The notes: generated by a model from the sequence alone, not told the origin. 64,000 bases of DNA from Microbispora hainanensis (GCF_036186745.1 NZ_CP108086.1:7378001-7442000), one strand, 5' to 3'. Shown: positions 1-8,449, counted from the first letter of the stretch. Program-made: numbers and translations.

Positions 1-2757
1 GTGAGGACCACGTATCTGCCCGGCGGCTATGGCAACGCCTTCGGCCTGTTCACCGGCCCGGCCGAGGAGATGCCCGACCGCGTGGCGGCCTTCGTCTCGA
101 CGGCGGAGGGCTGGTCGTCCGGCCGCACCCTGCTCGCGATGTACGGCGCGGACCACTCGGCCCCGGCCCGCGAGGTCACCGCGTCCGGGCTCCGCGTCGC
201 CACCCTCGCCGAGGCCCTGGCCGGAGATTCGGCCGGCGTTCCTGACGGCGTTCCTGACGGCGTTCCAGCAGGTGGGGAGGTGCCGCGGGTCGTGGGCGAG
301 TTGCGCTCGCACGCGCGGGCCAACATCCTGCCCGGCGTGATCTCGGCCCGGGTGCCGATCAAGCAGGCCATGGCGCGGGCCGAGCGGGTGCTCACCCGCT
401 ACGCGGAACCGCTGTCGGCGCTGTGGCTCCCCGGCGACTCCGCCTGCGGACGCCTCATCGACATGGCCTGGCGGTCGGTGATCGCCTGCAGCGGGCACGA
501 CTCCGTCACGGGGTGCGGCTCGGACGAGACCGCCCAGCAGGTCGCCGCGCGGATCGCCGAGGCCGGGCAGACCGCCCAGGCGGTCGTGGATTTGGTCGCG
601 GCGTCCCTCGCCGAGGCCGCGCCCAAGGGCGCGCTCGTGGTCGTCAACCCGTCCCCGTTCGAACGGACCGGCCTGGTGCTCGCCGACCTGCCGGAGGACC
701 GCGCGTCCCTGGTGGACGCCTCGGGCCTGCCCGTCCCCGCGCAGCGGCTCGAACACGCCGCCACGCTGCTCGACGAGACCGTCATGGACGACCTCTCCCG
801 GCTCCTCGGGCGCGTCCACGAGCGGGAGCTGTACGGCCACGAGATCGTCTCCTGGCACGCCGGGGACGGCGTGTTCACCGTCACCGTGAGCCGGCACGCC
901 TCCGGCGCGTACGCCTACGAGGACCTGCGCGGGGCCGTCGTGTCGGCCGGTCCGGGGCCGTGGATCGTCCGCACGGTGGCCGAGCCCGTGGTCACCGTGG
1001 CGGCGCTGGTCACCGTGCCGCCGCTCGGCCGTGCCGTCCTCACCGCCCGTCCGCCCGAGCCCCGGCCGCCCGCCCCGGTCCCGTACGCCCTGCGTACGGA
1101 CGCGTACGGGTTCGAGCCGGTGCTGGACAACGGGCTGCTGCGGGTGCGCGTGGCCGACGACGGGACGCTCTCGCTGCGCGGCGCGGACGGCACCGAGGTC
1201 CACGGCGTCGGGCGGATCGTCCACGGCGGGGACGCCGGGGACACCTACAACCACGCGCCCCCGCCGCACGACCGGCTCACCGACCGGCCCTCCCGCGTCG
1301 ACGTCGAGGAGATCTGCTCGGGCCCGCTGACCGGCGCGTACGAGATCACTCGGGTGTACGACTGGCCGACCGGCCTCGGCGGCGACACCGACGGCTCCGA
1401 GACCGTGCCCACGGCCGTCACGACCCGGGTGGAGCTCAGGGCGGGCGAGCCGTTCGCACGGTGCGAGATCACCATGGACGTGCGCTGCCGCGACCACCGC
1501 GTCCGCTGGCACGCACCGCTGCCCCGCGCGGCGGACGGGTCGTACGCCGAGGGACAGTTCGCCGTGGTGCGGCGCGGCCTGATGGCCGAAGGCGGGGGCG
1601 GCGAGCGGCCGATCCCGACCTTCCCCGCCGAGTCGTTCGCCGCCGCCGGGGGCCTGGCCGTGCTCCTCGACCACGTCACCGAGTATGAGATCGTCACGGA
1701 CGAGAAAAGCGGGGGCGAGATCGGCAGGCATGAAGCCGGCGGGGACGGGGCCGAGCTGGCGCTGACGCTCGTGCGGTCTGTCGGCTACCTTTCCAGGAAC
1801 CGCAACCCCTACCGCGACGAGCCCGCCGGGCCCGAGGTGCCCACCCCGGCCGCCCAGTGCCAGGGGCCGCTGACCGTGCGCTTCGCCGTCCTGCCGTACG
1901 CGGGAGAGTGGCACGAGGCCGGGCTGCCGAGGCTCGCCGAGGAGTTCCGCCACGACCTGCTCGCCGTACCAGGCGCCGCCCCCGCCGAGCAGACAGACGC
2001 GGCCGGAAGGGAGAGCGCCGCCGAGGCCGCGGACGCGAGCGGGGCGGCAGACGCAGCCGAGGCGGCGGGCAGCGGCACGGCGTGGGACGCGGATGAGGAC
2101 GGCCCGCCCGAAGGCGGACGCGTCGCGATCAGCGGCGACGGCCTGGACCGAGGCGGTCATGCCGCGATCAGCGGCGACGGCCTGGACCAAGGCGGTCATG
2201 CCGCCATCAGCGTGGAGGGCCGGCGAGGAGGTGGCCGCGTCGCGATCAGCGGGGACGGTGTCGTGATGGCCGCTCTGCGCGAGCGGGGCGGACGTCTGGA
2301 GGTCCGCCTGGTGGCCGAGCATCCCACGGCCACCGAGGCGGTCGTCCGGGGAGATTTCACCGCGGCCTGGACGGCCGACGTGCTGGGCTCTCCCCTGAGC
2401 CCTCTGGAGGTGTCTCGCGACGAGGTGGTTCCGAACGGAGCGGTGCCGGAATGGCTGGTCTCCGGCGGCGTAGGTCTGGATGGAGTGGTCAGGGACGGGG
2501 TGGTTTCCGGCGACGTGATTCTGGATGGAGTGGTTGCGGACGGGGTGGTTCCGCGCGGGGTGCTACCCGGTGAGCTGTCAGACGACGGTGGGGCGGACGC
2601 ACCGGGACTCTCGGGACGGGCGGGATCTCTGGGTTCGTCGGGGTCCCCGGACTCCTCGGGGTCCTGGCGGACGGTGCGCGTCCCGCTGAGGCCCTTCGAG
2701 ATCGCGACCGTTCATCTTGGTCATCTCGATCATTTCGGTCATCTCGACGGAGCCTGA
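1..2757 (+). CDS. Alpha-mannosidase, glycoside hydrolase family 38, 5'-truncated by window edge
   Basis: The product looks like the middle and C-terminal part of a GH38 retaining alpha-mannosidase that trims alpha-mannosides. The visible part begins with the LLAMYGADHSAP stretch typical of the end of the GH38 catalytic region, then a three-helix middle domain (about 100-200) and the beta-sandwich C-terminal domain with VVNPSPFERTG near 215. The catalytic N-terminal domain with the nucleophile Asp is not visible, so the frame must continue upstream; the GTG at position 1 is probably not the start. The C-terminal third carries low-complexity insertions: VPDG repeats near residue 80, four 13-residue GG..AISGDG repeats at 705-756 and LDGVV repeats around 825-850. 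These are unusual for the family and probably loop expansions. Family call is from motif memory; substrate is inferred. Confidence 0.75.
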   Translation: MRTTYLPGGYGNAFGLFTGPAEEMPDRVAAFVSTAEGWSSGRTLLAMYGADHSAPAREVTASGLRVATLAEALAGDSAGVPDGVPDGVPAGGEVPRVVGELRSHARANILPGVISARVPIKQAMARAERVLTRYAEPLSALWLPGDSACGRLIDMAWRSVIACSGHDSVTGCGSDETAQQVAARIAEAGQTAQAVVDLVAASLAEAAPKGALVVVNPSPFERTGLVLADLPEDRASLVDASGLPVPAQRLEHAATLLDETVMDDLSRLLGRVHERELYGHEIVSWHAGDGVFTVTVSRHASGAYAYEDLRGAVVSAGPGPWIVRTVAEPVVTVAALVTVPPLGRAVLTARPPEPRPPAPVPYALRTDAYGFEPVLDNGLLRVRVADDGTLSLRGADGTEVHGVGRIVHGGDAGDTYNHAPPPHDRLTDRPSRVDVEEICSGPLTGAYEITRVYDWPTGLGGDTDGSETVPTAVTTRVELRAGEPFARCEITMDVRCRDHRVRWHAPLPRAADGSYAEGQFAVVRRGLMAEGGGGERPIPTFPAESFAAAGGLAVLLDHVTEYEIVTDEKSGGEIGRHEAGGDGAELALTLVRSVGYLSRNRNPYRDEPAGPEVPTPAAQCQGPLTVRFAVLPYAGEWHEAGLPRLAEEFRHDLLAVPGAAPAEQTDAAGRESAAEAADASGAADAAEAAGSGTAWDADEDGPPEGGRVAISGDGLDRGGHAAISGDGLDQGGHAAISVEGRRGGGRVAISGDGVVMAALRERGGRLEVRLVAEHPTATEAVVRGDFTAAWTADVLGSPLSPLEVSRDEVVPNGAVPEWLVSGGVGLDGVVRDGVVSGDVILDGVVADGVVPRGVLPGELSDDGGADAPGLSGRAGSLGSSGSPDSSGSWRTVRVPLRPFEIATVHLGHLDHFGHLDGA
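2113..2268 (+). repeat. Four in-frame 39-bp tandem repeats in the GH38 gene
   Basis: Four consecutive 39-bp units start at 2113, 2152, 2191 and 2230. They encode GGRVAISGDGLDR, GGHAAISGDGLDQ, GGHAAISVEGRRG and GGRVAISGDGVVM. The two middle copies are the most alike at DNA level, which points to recent unit duplication. The repeat keeps the reading frame. Confidence 0.85.
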
Positions 2758-3136
2758 CGCCCGGCCGCCCGGGTTCCCGCACGAGACCTGTACTGAGACC
2801 TGGACAGAGAACTCGCACAGGCCCATCGCGCAGGGCCCACTCGCACGGCCTCCACACGGAGCAACCCGGCAGAGGAGCCAGACAGGGCACCCGGACAAGG
2901 CACCCGGACAGGGCACCCGGACAAGGCCGCCGCGCAGAGCCGCCGTACAGGCCCCGCACAGAGCCCGCGGCCCGCGCGTCGTCGTCCGCGCGTCTTGCGT
3001 GCGCTCGCCCGTGCCTGATCGGCTGCCGTCTGGTCGCCGAGGGCGCGTCCGGCGGGAGTCTCCGGGTCCGACGGCGGCCCTGCCGGGAGACGGTCTCCCG
3101 GCGTGGCCGCCACCGGCCCGGACGCTGCCCGACGGG
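2758..3136. other. Intergenic region between convergent GH38 and pup genes
   Basis: About 380 bp with no credible gene. Positions 2878-2930 hold a stutter of a 10-11 bp unit reading gcacccggaca/gg. No strong U-tailed terminator was seen. In other actinobacteria the space downstream of pup carries prcB; nothing resembling a proteasome beta subunit is present here in either strand. Confidence 0.6.
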
Positions 3137-3346
3137 TTACTGCCCGCCCTTCTGCACGTAGGAACGGACGAACTCCTCCGCGTTCTCCTCGAGCACCTCG
3201 TCGATCTCGTCCAGGATCGCGTCGACGTCGTCGGTGAGCTTCTCGTGGCGCTCCTGGACGTCCGGGGACGCCTGCGCCTCGACTTCTTCGACTTCGTTCT
3301 CCTGCCGTCCGGTCTGCTTCTGGCCGCCGGTCTCCTTGGTCGCCAT
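3137..3346 (-). CDS. pup: Prokaryotic ubiquitin-like protein Pup
   Basis: Small protein modifier that is attached through its C-terminal residue to lysines of target proteins, which are then recognised by the Mpa ring ATPase. The 69-residue product has the expected size, a disordered Gln/Glu-rich N-terminal half, a coiled-coil region (about 31-58, LTDDVDAILDEIDEVLEENAEE split by acidic residues) and ends in Gly-Gly-Gln. The terminal Gln means Dop must deamidate it to Glu before ligation. The ATG at 3346 is chosen because GGAGG lies 8 nt upstream; a longer TTG-initiated frame from 3409 has no support. Its usual partner genes prcB and prcA are not downstream: the next gene is the convergent GH38 gene. 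dop and mpa are 5-10 kb away on the same strand. Confidence 0.97.
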   Translation of the reverse strand: MATKETGGQKQTGRQENEVEEVEAQASPDVQERHEKLTDDVDAILDEIDEVLEENAEEFVRSYVQKGGQ

Positions 3347-3651
3347 CCCTGACACCTCCGCTGCTCGGGGGGACGCCTCTCCCCATATCTTCCCCGAACC
3401 GACCGACAATGCGCGCGAAAGAGCGTGCGATCTTCGGCCCGGCCGCTCTGGCCAGACAACCCGCTGAGCGCCGGGAAGGCAAACGCCCGGGGATCCGGCC
3501 CCGCCGCGGACGCACAGGGCATCGGACAGCGCCTTCGTTAGACCGGATCGTTATCGACCTCACACTCTTCGTGGCCGCCTTTCGGCGCAGCGCTACCGTG
3601 TGCGGGACGACAATTGATGGATCACGGCACGACCTAGCGTACGGGTGGTCG
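3347..3651. other. Divergent promoter region between pup and the kinase gene
   Basis: About 305 bp without a gene, lower in GC towards 3540-3640. A possible kinase promoter is TTGATG (3614-3619) with TAGCGT (3635-3640), but the 15-bp spacer is short; if used, the kinase mRNA would have a 5' leader of only a few bases. No clear promoter for pup was identified beyond its ribosome binding site. Confidence 0.35.
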
Positions 3652-4911
3652 ATGGCATCGCACGCACGGCAACTGCTGGCGGATCGGTACAAGCTGCTGA
3701 CGCCCTTCCGGCGCGACGGCGGCGGGATCATGTGGCAAGCGCACGATCTCCGTCTTAAGCGTGATGTCGCGATCAAGGAAGTGCAGCCGCCTTACCGGGT
3801 GGACGTGGCCGATCTGCAGGCCGCCCGCCGGCAGGCGCTGCGGGAGGCCCGCTCGGCGGCCCGGCTCAGCCATCCGGCCGTCATCACCGTGCACGACCTG
3901 CTCGAAGACAAGGGCCGGCTCTGGATCGTGACGGAGCTCCTGCAGGGCGTCACCCTGAGCGACACCGTCCGCCACCTCGGCCGGCTGCCGGTCCACTGGG
4001 CCGCCTGGGTGGGCTTCCAGCTCCTGTCGGGCGTACGGCACGCGCATTCGATGGGCGTCGTCCACGGGGACATCCGGCCCGCCAACGTCGTGCTGACCGA
4101 GGACCGGGTGGTGCTGACCGACTTCGGCATCGCCGCGTTCGACCGGGACGCGGGCGGGTCGACGACCGTGCCCGTGGGGCGGTCCGGCGCCTATCTGGCC
4201 CCCGAGCGGCTGCGCGGGAAGGGCCTGGCCCCCGCCGCCGACCTGTGGTCGTTCGGCGCCACGTTGTACTGCGGAGTGGAGGGGCGGCCGCCGTATCCGG
4301 CCGCGCAGCCGTTGCCGGCCGCGGCGCTGCTGGGCCGCCAGCCGGAGCCGCCGCACCGGGCGGGCCCGCTGCGACCGCTGATCGAGGGGTTGCTGCGGCA
4401 CGACCCGGAAGAACGGCTCACCATCGACGAGGCGATGCGCGTGCTGGTGGACGTGTTGCGGCGGCAGGGCATCCCGGCGGCGGCGCCCGGCCGGACGGCC
4501 GGAGAGCTGCCGAGCCTCGGCGCGGCCGGCGCCGTGCCTTACGCGGCCCCGTACGCGGCGTCCGGCACGGCGCCCAGACCGGGCGGGGCGCACCAGCACG
4601 GCCGTTCCTCCGGCCACGCGCGGCCGCCGGCACCCCGTGAACTGACAGCGCCCCGCGAACTCGCGGTGCCCCGAGAGTTCGCCGTGTCCCGGGAACTCCC
4701 CGTGCCTCGGGAGTTCCCAATGCCCCGGGAAGTCCCGACGCCCCGGGAAGTCCCGACGCCCCGGGAAGTCCCGACGCCACGGGAGCGGATGGTGCCGGGA
4801 GAGCTCACGACCGGGCGCTTCTACGACGTGGAGGCGCGTCGCCGGGACCATTCCCACTGGCCCCTTCCCACGACCGGGCCCAGCCTGCCCTGGCCTCCGC
4901 GTCTCCCGTAG
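3652..4911 (+). CDS. Serine/threonine protein kinase, cytosolic, atypical (non-RD)
   Basis: Hanks-type kinase domain occupies about residues 10-275 of 419. The VAIK lysine (K42), catalytic-loop HGDIRPAN (D140) and DFG (D157) are all present, as is the APE motif, so phosphotransfer is plausible. Two oddities are visible. The glycine-rich loop reads RRDGGGIMW, with the first two canonical glycines replaced, and the catalytic loop is HGD rather than HRD, so activation-loop phosphorylation may not be needed. There is no transmembrane helix and no PASTA domain; the C-terminal 140 residues are Pro/Ala/Gly-rich and include ten six-residue x-x-x-P-R-E repeats. ATG 3652 is preferred because homology begins immediately after it. 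Neighbour of pup, but no functional link can be shown. Confidence 0.85.
   Translation: MASHARQLLADRYKLLTPFRRDGGGIMWQAHDLRLKRDVAIKEVQPPYRVDVADLQAARRQALREARSAARLSHPAVITVHDLLEDKGRLWIVTELLQGVTLSDTVRHLGRLPVHWAAWVGFQLLSGVRHAHSMGVVHGDIRPANVVLTEDRVVLTDFGIAAFDRDAGGSTTVPVGRSGAYLAPERLRGKGLAPAADLWSFGATLYCGVEGRPPYPAAQPLPAAALLGRQPEPPHRAGPLRPLIEGLLRHDPEERLTIDEAMRVLVDVLRRQGIPAAAPGRTAGELPSLGAAGAVPYAAPYAASGTAPRPGGAHQHGRSSGHARPPAPRELTAPRELAVPREFAVSRELPVPREFPMPREVPTPREVPTPREVPTPRERMVPGELTTGRFYDVEARRRDHSHWPLPTTGPSLPWPPRLP
4624..4803 (+). repeat. 18-bp tandem repeats encoding a PRE-rich kinase tail
   Basis: Roughly ten in-frame 18-bp units encode hexapeptides such as LTAPRE, LAVPRE, FAVSRE, LPVPRE, FPMPRE and three successive VPTPRE (4732-4785, nearly identical DNA), ending in a degenerate RMVPGE. 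The alternating charge and proline content suggests an extended flexible tail; copy number is likely variable between strains. Confidence 0.9.
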
Positions 4912-5142
4912 CCACCGAAGGCCTCTGGCCAGCCTCCGTAGCTCCCGGTAGCCCTCGCGGGCTCCGGTAGTCCCGGCTGGCCTCCGTAGCTCCGGTAGCC
5001 CCGAATAACCCGTGGTAGCTACTGGCCCCATAGCCCCGGCCGCCCCCGCATCACAGCCTCAGAAGCCCCCGGTAGCCCCTGGCCCATAGCTCCCGGAGCC
5101 ACTCGTGGCCCCCGGAAGGCCCCCGGCCGCAAGGCCCGACGA
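4912..5142. other. Intergenic stutter sequence after the kinase gene
   Basis: No gene seen. The stretch is built from degenerate short copies of ctccggtag / gcctccgtagctcc, which puts many TAG triplets in all plus frames directly after the kinase stop. It probably arose by slippage. Confidence 0.5.
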
Positions 5143-5193
5143 GGCCGGGCGGCTCCCCGTGTGGGTGGCCAGGGGAGCCGCGTGTTCCCGGCC
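5143..5193 (-). terminator. Terminator hairpin after the PepSY gene
   Basis: A 10-bp perfect stem GCGGCTCCCC (5149-5158) / GGGGAGCCGC (5172-5181) is continued by an outer GGCCGG/CCGGCC pairing with a small bulge. It starts 6 bp past the PepSY stop codon and lies between convergent genes, so it can serve both strands. There is no U-tract, which is common in actinobacteria. Confidence 0.65.
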
Positions 5194-5198
5194 CGAGA

Positions 5199-5573
5199 TC
5201 AGTCGTCGTGGTCGACGCGGAACTTGATGATCCGTCCGGTCGCGATCGCGACGTAGACGTCATACTCCGTGTGGCCCTTGCGCAGCTCGACCTTCCAGGT
5301 GCGGTAGCCGTGCTCCCACTCGCGTTCGACCTCGGTGACCCGCGCGCCGGGCACCCGCTTCTTCGCGATCGCGACCGCCTGGCGCCAGGTGATCGCGGCC
5401 GTGGAGGCGGAAGCCTTGGCGACGGAGGCCCGGGAGAGGGCCGCGGAGGAGAGGGAGGCCGAGGCGGCCGAGGAGAGCGGTGCGGGCGCGGCGACGGCGA
5501 CGGCGGTGCCCCCGGCGGCCAGGGCGGTGACGGTGACGGCGGCGGCGAGAGCGATCTTCGTTGTGTGTCTCAT
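5199..5573 (-). CDS. Secreted PepSY-domain protein
   Basis: A 124-residue exported protein. Residues 1-29 form a Sec signal peptide with an Ala-rich core and a likely cleavage after AVA-A; a Ser/Ala-rich linker follows, then a single PepSY domain (about 62-124) beginning ITWRQAVAIAKKRVPGARVTEVE and containing YDVYVA. Such small PepSY proteins are often encoded beside OmpR-type two-component systems and are thought to modulate extracytoplasmic proteases or signalling. It sits 90 bp downstream of the histidine kinase gene and has its own upstream 11-bp direct repeats matching those in front of the response regulator gene, so it is a likely target of that system. Exact function unknown. Confidence 0.85.
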   Translation of the reverse strand: MRHTTKIALAAAVTVTALAAGGTAVAVAAPAPLSSAASASLSSAALSRASVAKASASTAAITWRQAVAIAKKRVPGARVTEVEREWEHGYRTWKVELRKGHTEYDVYVAIATGRIIKFRVDHDD

Positions 5574-5607
5574 GCGTCGAGGCTCGCAGCGATCATGTTA
5601 GGGCCGC

Positions 5608-5624
5608 GCTAAGCGATCCCTAAA
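5608..5624 (-). promoter_or_regulatory. Candidate OmpR-type direct-repeat site upstream of the PepSY gene
   Basis: Read on the minus strand, TTTAGG and CTTAGC start exactly 11 bp apart, 35 bp upstream of the PepSY start. The same motif and spacing recur at 7704-7720 in front of the response regulator gene. An 11-bp phase is what PhoB/OmpR dimers bind. Inference from two occurrences only. Confidence 0.5.
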
Positions 5625-5663
5625 GCATCGCTGCCTCATCCTCGCACCGCCGGAATCCCTGTG

Positions 5664-6953
5664 TCAGCGCCGATCCGAGTCGCCACGCGCCGAGCCCAGG
5701 AGCAGGCGCACCTCGGCGCCGTCGAGGTCCGACCGGCCGACGGTCAGGGAGCCGCCCGACTCCTCGGCCGCGCGGCGGGCGATGTCGAGCCCGAGCCCGG
5801 TCGAGCCCGCGCCGCTCTCCCCGCGTCGCGGCGGCCCGCCGGGGCCGAAGCCGGGGCCGGCGTCCGAGACCGTCAGGGCCGCGGCGTCGTCCGGCCCGGG
5901 GGCCAGGAGCACGCGGAAGGACGTCCCGTCGGGGGTGTGCGCGAAGACGTTGCCGAGGAGGGCGTCGACGCAGTCGGCCAGGTCCTCGGCCGCGACCGCC
6001 ACCGGCAGCGGGCCGGGCGCGAGGTCGAGCGTGACGGTTCTCGACTGGTCCTCCGCCAGCACCGACCAGAACTCCACCCGGTCGCGCACCACGGCGACGG
6101 CGTCGCAGGAGGCCCGTTCCCGCGACCGCCGCCGCACGTCGTTGATGACGGCGGTGACCGCGCGCTCCAGCGCGTCCACGCGGGCCTCCATCCTGGCCGC
6201 CTCGCCGGGATCGGCCAGCGACTCCGCTTCGAGCCGCAGGCCGGTCAGCGGGGTGCGCAGCCGGTGGGAGAGGTCCGCCACCATCTCGCGCTCCTCGGCG
6301 AGCAGGTCGGAGATGCGTCCCGCGAGGTGGTTGAGTGCCAGCCCCGCCGTACGGACCTCGGGTGGGCCCTGCGGGGTCGCCCTGGCGGTCAGGTCGCCCT
6401 TCGCGAGGCGGTGGGAGACCTGGGCGAGAGCCGTGGTGGGCCGGACGACCGCGCGTGCGAGCCGGTCGGCGACCACGATGCCGAGCCCGACCAGGGCGAC
6501 CCCGAGGACCAGCAGAGCGAGCCAGGTCCGGTGGACGCCTCGGTCGAGGTCGTCGTCGGAGAGGAACGCGCGGACGACGGCGGTGCCGCCCGGCGCCCCC
6601 TGCACCGCCATGAGGATCTCCCTGCCGCCCGGCACGGCCGCGGTCAGGCTCCGGCCGCGTGCGGCGAGGTCGACGGCGCGGGTGCGGGCCGCCTGTGCCC
6701 CGAGCACGCGGCCGTCCGCGAGGAAGACCGTGACGGGGTGTCCGCTCGACGCGCCCGCCTGCTCGGCGGTCAGCCGCAGCGTCTCCTCGTCCACCGCGCC
6801 CACGGCCACGGCGACGGACTCGGCGGCCCGCGTGGCGGAGTCGACGGCCTCGCTGTGCGCCACCGACCGCACGAGCAACGCCAGCGGCACCAACAGCGAC
6901 ACCAGGACCAGCGACGTGGTCGCCGCGACGAGGGCCGCGAGCCAGCGCCTCAT
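5664..6953 (-). CDS. Two-component sensor histidine kinase with HAMP domain
   Basis: 429-residue membrane sensor. A transmembrane helix at about 10-30, a periplasmic domain of about 125 residues and a second helix near 165-185 are followed by a HAMP linker (VRPTTALAQVSHRLAKGDL). The phosphoacceptor box is DLSHRLRTPLTGL (H near 240), and the ATPase domain shows N (LLGNVFAHTPDG), DAGPGFGPG and GLGLDIARR motifs. Four bases separate it from the upstream response regulator gene, so the two are one operon. The signal is unknown; the adjacent PepSY and membrane-anchored proteins suggest envelope sensing. Confidence 0.93.
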   Translation of the reverse strand: MRRWLAALVAATTSLVLVSLLVPLALLVRSVAHSEAVDSATRAAESVAVAVGAVDEETLRLTAEQAGASSGHPVTVFLADGRVLGAQAARTRAVDLAARGRSLTAAVPGGREILMAVQGAPGGTAVVRAFLSDDDLDRGVHRTWLALLVLGVALVGLGIVVADRLARAVVRPTTALAQVSHRLAKGDLTARATPQGPPEVRTAGLALNHLAGRISDLLAEEREMVADLSHRLRTPLTGLRLEAESLADPGEAARMEARVDALERAVTAVINDVRRRSRERASCDAVAVVRDRVEFWSVLAEDQSRTVTLDLAPGPLPVAVAAEDLADCVDALLGNVFAHTPDGTSFRVLLAPGPDDAAALTVSDAGPGFGPGGPPRRGESGAGSTGLGLDIARRAAEESGGSLTVGRSDLDGAEVRLLLGSARGDSDRR

Positions 6954-6957
6954 CGGC

Positions 6958-7650
6958 TCATTCCGCGGGCGAGGGCGGCGCGGTCAGGCGCACGCCCACC
7001 CCGCGGACGGTCTGGAGATAACGCGGCTGCTGCGCGGTCTCGCCGAGCTTGCGGCGCAGCCACGACAGGTGGACGTCGACCGTCTTGTCGGTGCCCCCAT
7101 AGGGGATGCGCCAGACCTCGGTGAGCAGCTCGCGCTTGGTGACGACCTGCCCGGCCCGTGCCGCCAGATAGTGCAGCAGGTCGAACTCCCGCGGCGTCAG
7201 GTCCAGCACCGCCCCGTCGAGCGTCGCCTCCCTGGCGCCCGGGTCGACCCGCAGCGTCCCCACCGTCAGGGAGGTGTCCGTACGCCCGGTGTCGATCCGG
7301 CGCAGCACGGCGCGGATGCGCGCGTCGAGCTGCGCGGCGCTGTAGGGCTTGATCACGTAATCGTCGGCGCCGGCGTCGAGCAGACGGACCATGTCGGCCT
7401 CCCCGTCCCTGGCGGTGGCGACGATGACCGGCACGCGGCTCACCGCGCGGAGCATGCGCAGCAGGTCGGCGCCGTCCATGTCGGGCAGGCCGAGGTCGAG
7501 CACGATGAGGTCGGGACGGTCCTCGACGGCCGAGCGCAGGCCGTCGAGGGCGGTGGAGGCGGAGGAGACGGCGTACCCGCGGTCGCGCAGGCTCCGGGTG
7601 AGGGAGGTGCGGATGGGGGCGTCGTCTTCGATGAGCAGCACGCTTGGCAT
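6958..7650 (-). CDS. OmpR/PhoB-family response regulator
   Basis: Receiver domain (1-115) with acidic pocket EDD, phospho-acceptor D in VLDLGLPDMDG and conserved K in YVIKPYS, followed by a winged-helix effector domain with LTPREFDLLHYL and the recognition-helix stretch TVDVHLSWLRRKLGE. It should be phosphorylated by the adjacent kinase and bind direct repeats. The ATG at 7650 matches the family start (MPSVLLIEDD); an in-frame ATG at 7686 would add 12 residues without a good ribosome binding site. First gene of its operon; autoregulation is suggested by the repeat at 7704-7720. Confidence 0.93.
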   Translation of the reverse strand: MPSVLLIEDDAPIRTSLTRSLRDRGYAVSSASTALDGLRSAVEDRPDLIVLDLGLPDMDGADLLRMLRAVSRVPVIVATARDGEADMVRLLDAGADDYVIKPYSAAQLDARIRAVLRRIDTGRTDTSLTVGTLRVDPGAREATLDGAVLDLTPREFDLLHYLAARAGQVVTKRELLTEVWRIPYGGTDKTVDVHLSWLRRKLGETAQQPRYLQTVRGVGVRLTAPPSPAE

Positions 7651-7703
7651 TTGACCGTTACGGTAGCCGCCCGATGGAAGCGGCATAAGTCCGTTATCCG
7701 GGC

Positions 7704-7720
7704 CTTAGCATTCCCTTAGC
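7704..7720 (-). promoter_or_regulatory. Candidate autoregulatory 11-bp direct repeat
   Basis: CTTAGC occurs twice, at 7704-7709 and 7715-7720, with an exact 11-bp period. It lies between the divergent response regulator gene and the plus-strand gene starting at 7744 and could control both. A matching pair lies upstream of the PepSY gene (5608-5624). Confidence 0.55.
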
Positions 7721-7743
7721 GTTCGGAGTGGGAGAGTGACGGC

Positions 7744-8370
7744 GTGAACAGCCGTCTCGCACTCGCCGTCGCCGGGTGGCTGCTGGCCGCGGCCCTCGCC
7801 ACCGGTACGGGCGTCGCCGTGCTCGGCCTGCTCGGCCGGCCGCTCACCGGCCCGGCGGAGCGGCTGATGACGGACGAGGACATCAGCCTCGCGCTCGCCC
7901 GGGAGACGCCGCTCGCCCAGGACACCCCGCTCACCCAGGACGCCCGGCCTGCCCAGGACACCCCGCTCACCCAGGACGCCCGGCCTGCCCTGGAGACGCC
8001 GCTCGCCCTGGAGACGCCGCTCGCCGAGGACGCCCCGGGCGATACACCGAGCGGCACCCCGGGCGCGCTCTCCCCCGCCGTCCCCTCCGATGAAGCCTCG
8101 GCGGGCCCTTCGGGCGCACGGACGCCGGGCGTCGCGCCCGGGCGCAGGCTCGTCTCCACGGACGCGGGCAGCGTGATCGCCCGATGCGACGGCGAGCTGG
8201 TCCGGCTCCAGTCGTGGACGCCGGCCCAGGGCTTCGAGGTGGACGACGTCGACCCGGGGCCGGACGACCGCGCGCGGGTGAGGTTCGAGTCGGACGAGGC
8301 CCGGCTTGAGGTGGAGGTGCGCTGCTCCGGCGGTGTCCCGGTCCCCCGGATCACCCGGCACGACGACTGA
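7744..8370 (+). CDS. Membrane-anchored extracytoplasmic protein, repeat-containing, function unknown
   Basis: 208 residues. An N-terminal hydrophobic segment (about 5-30) acts as signal anchor; it is followed by a Pro/Thr/Asp-rich stalk with duplicated TPLTQDARPAQD units (about residues 55-95) and a compact C-terminal domain (about 135-208) with SVIARCDGELVRLQSW and VEVRCSGG, where two cysteines could form a disulfide. I do not recognise the family. GTG 7744 is chosen for the signal anchor and the GGGAG upstream. It is divergent from the OmpR-type regulator and shares its direct-repeat intergenic region, so it may belong to the same envelope-stress circuit. Confidence 0.7.
   Translation: MNSRLALAVAGWLLAAALATGTGVAVLGLLGRPLTGPAERLMTDEDISLALARETPLAQDTPLTQDARPAQDTPLTQDARPALETPLALETPLAEDAPGDTPSGTPGALSPAVPSDEASAGPSGARTPGVAPGRRLVSTDAGSVIARCDGELVRLQSWTPAQGFEVDDVDPGPDDRARVRFESDEARLEVEVRCSGGVPVPRITRHDD
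7917..7988 (+). repeat. 36-bp duplicated unit in the membrane-anchored protein gene
   Basis: Two adjacent near-identical 36-bp units encode QDTPLTQDARPA twice, flanked by degenerate ETPLA units to about 8030. It forms the extracellular stalk of the protein and keeps the frame. Confidence 0.8.
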
Positions 8371-8449
8371 CGGGAGACACCGGCCGCCGCCGATCGCGGC
8401 GCCCTGCCGTACGGCCCGCACCGGCCGCCGCCGGGCCCCGGCGCCCCGG

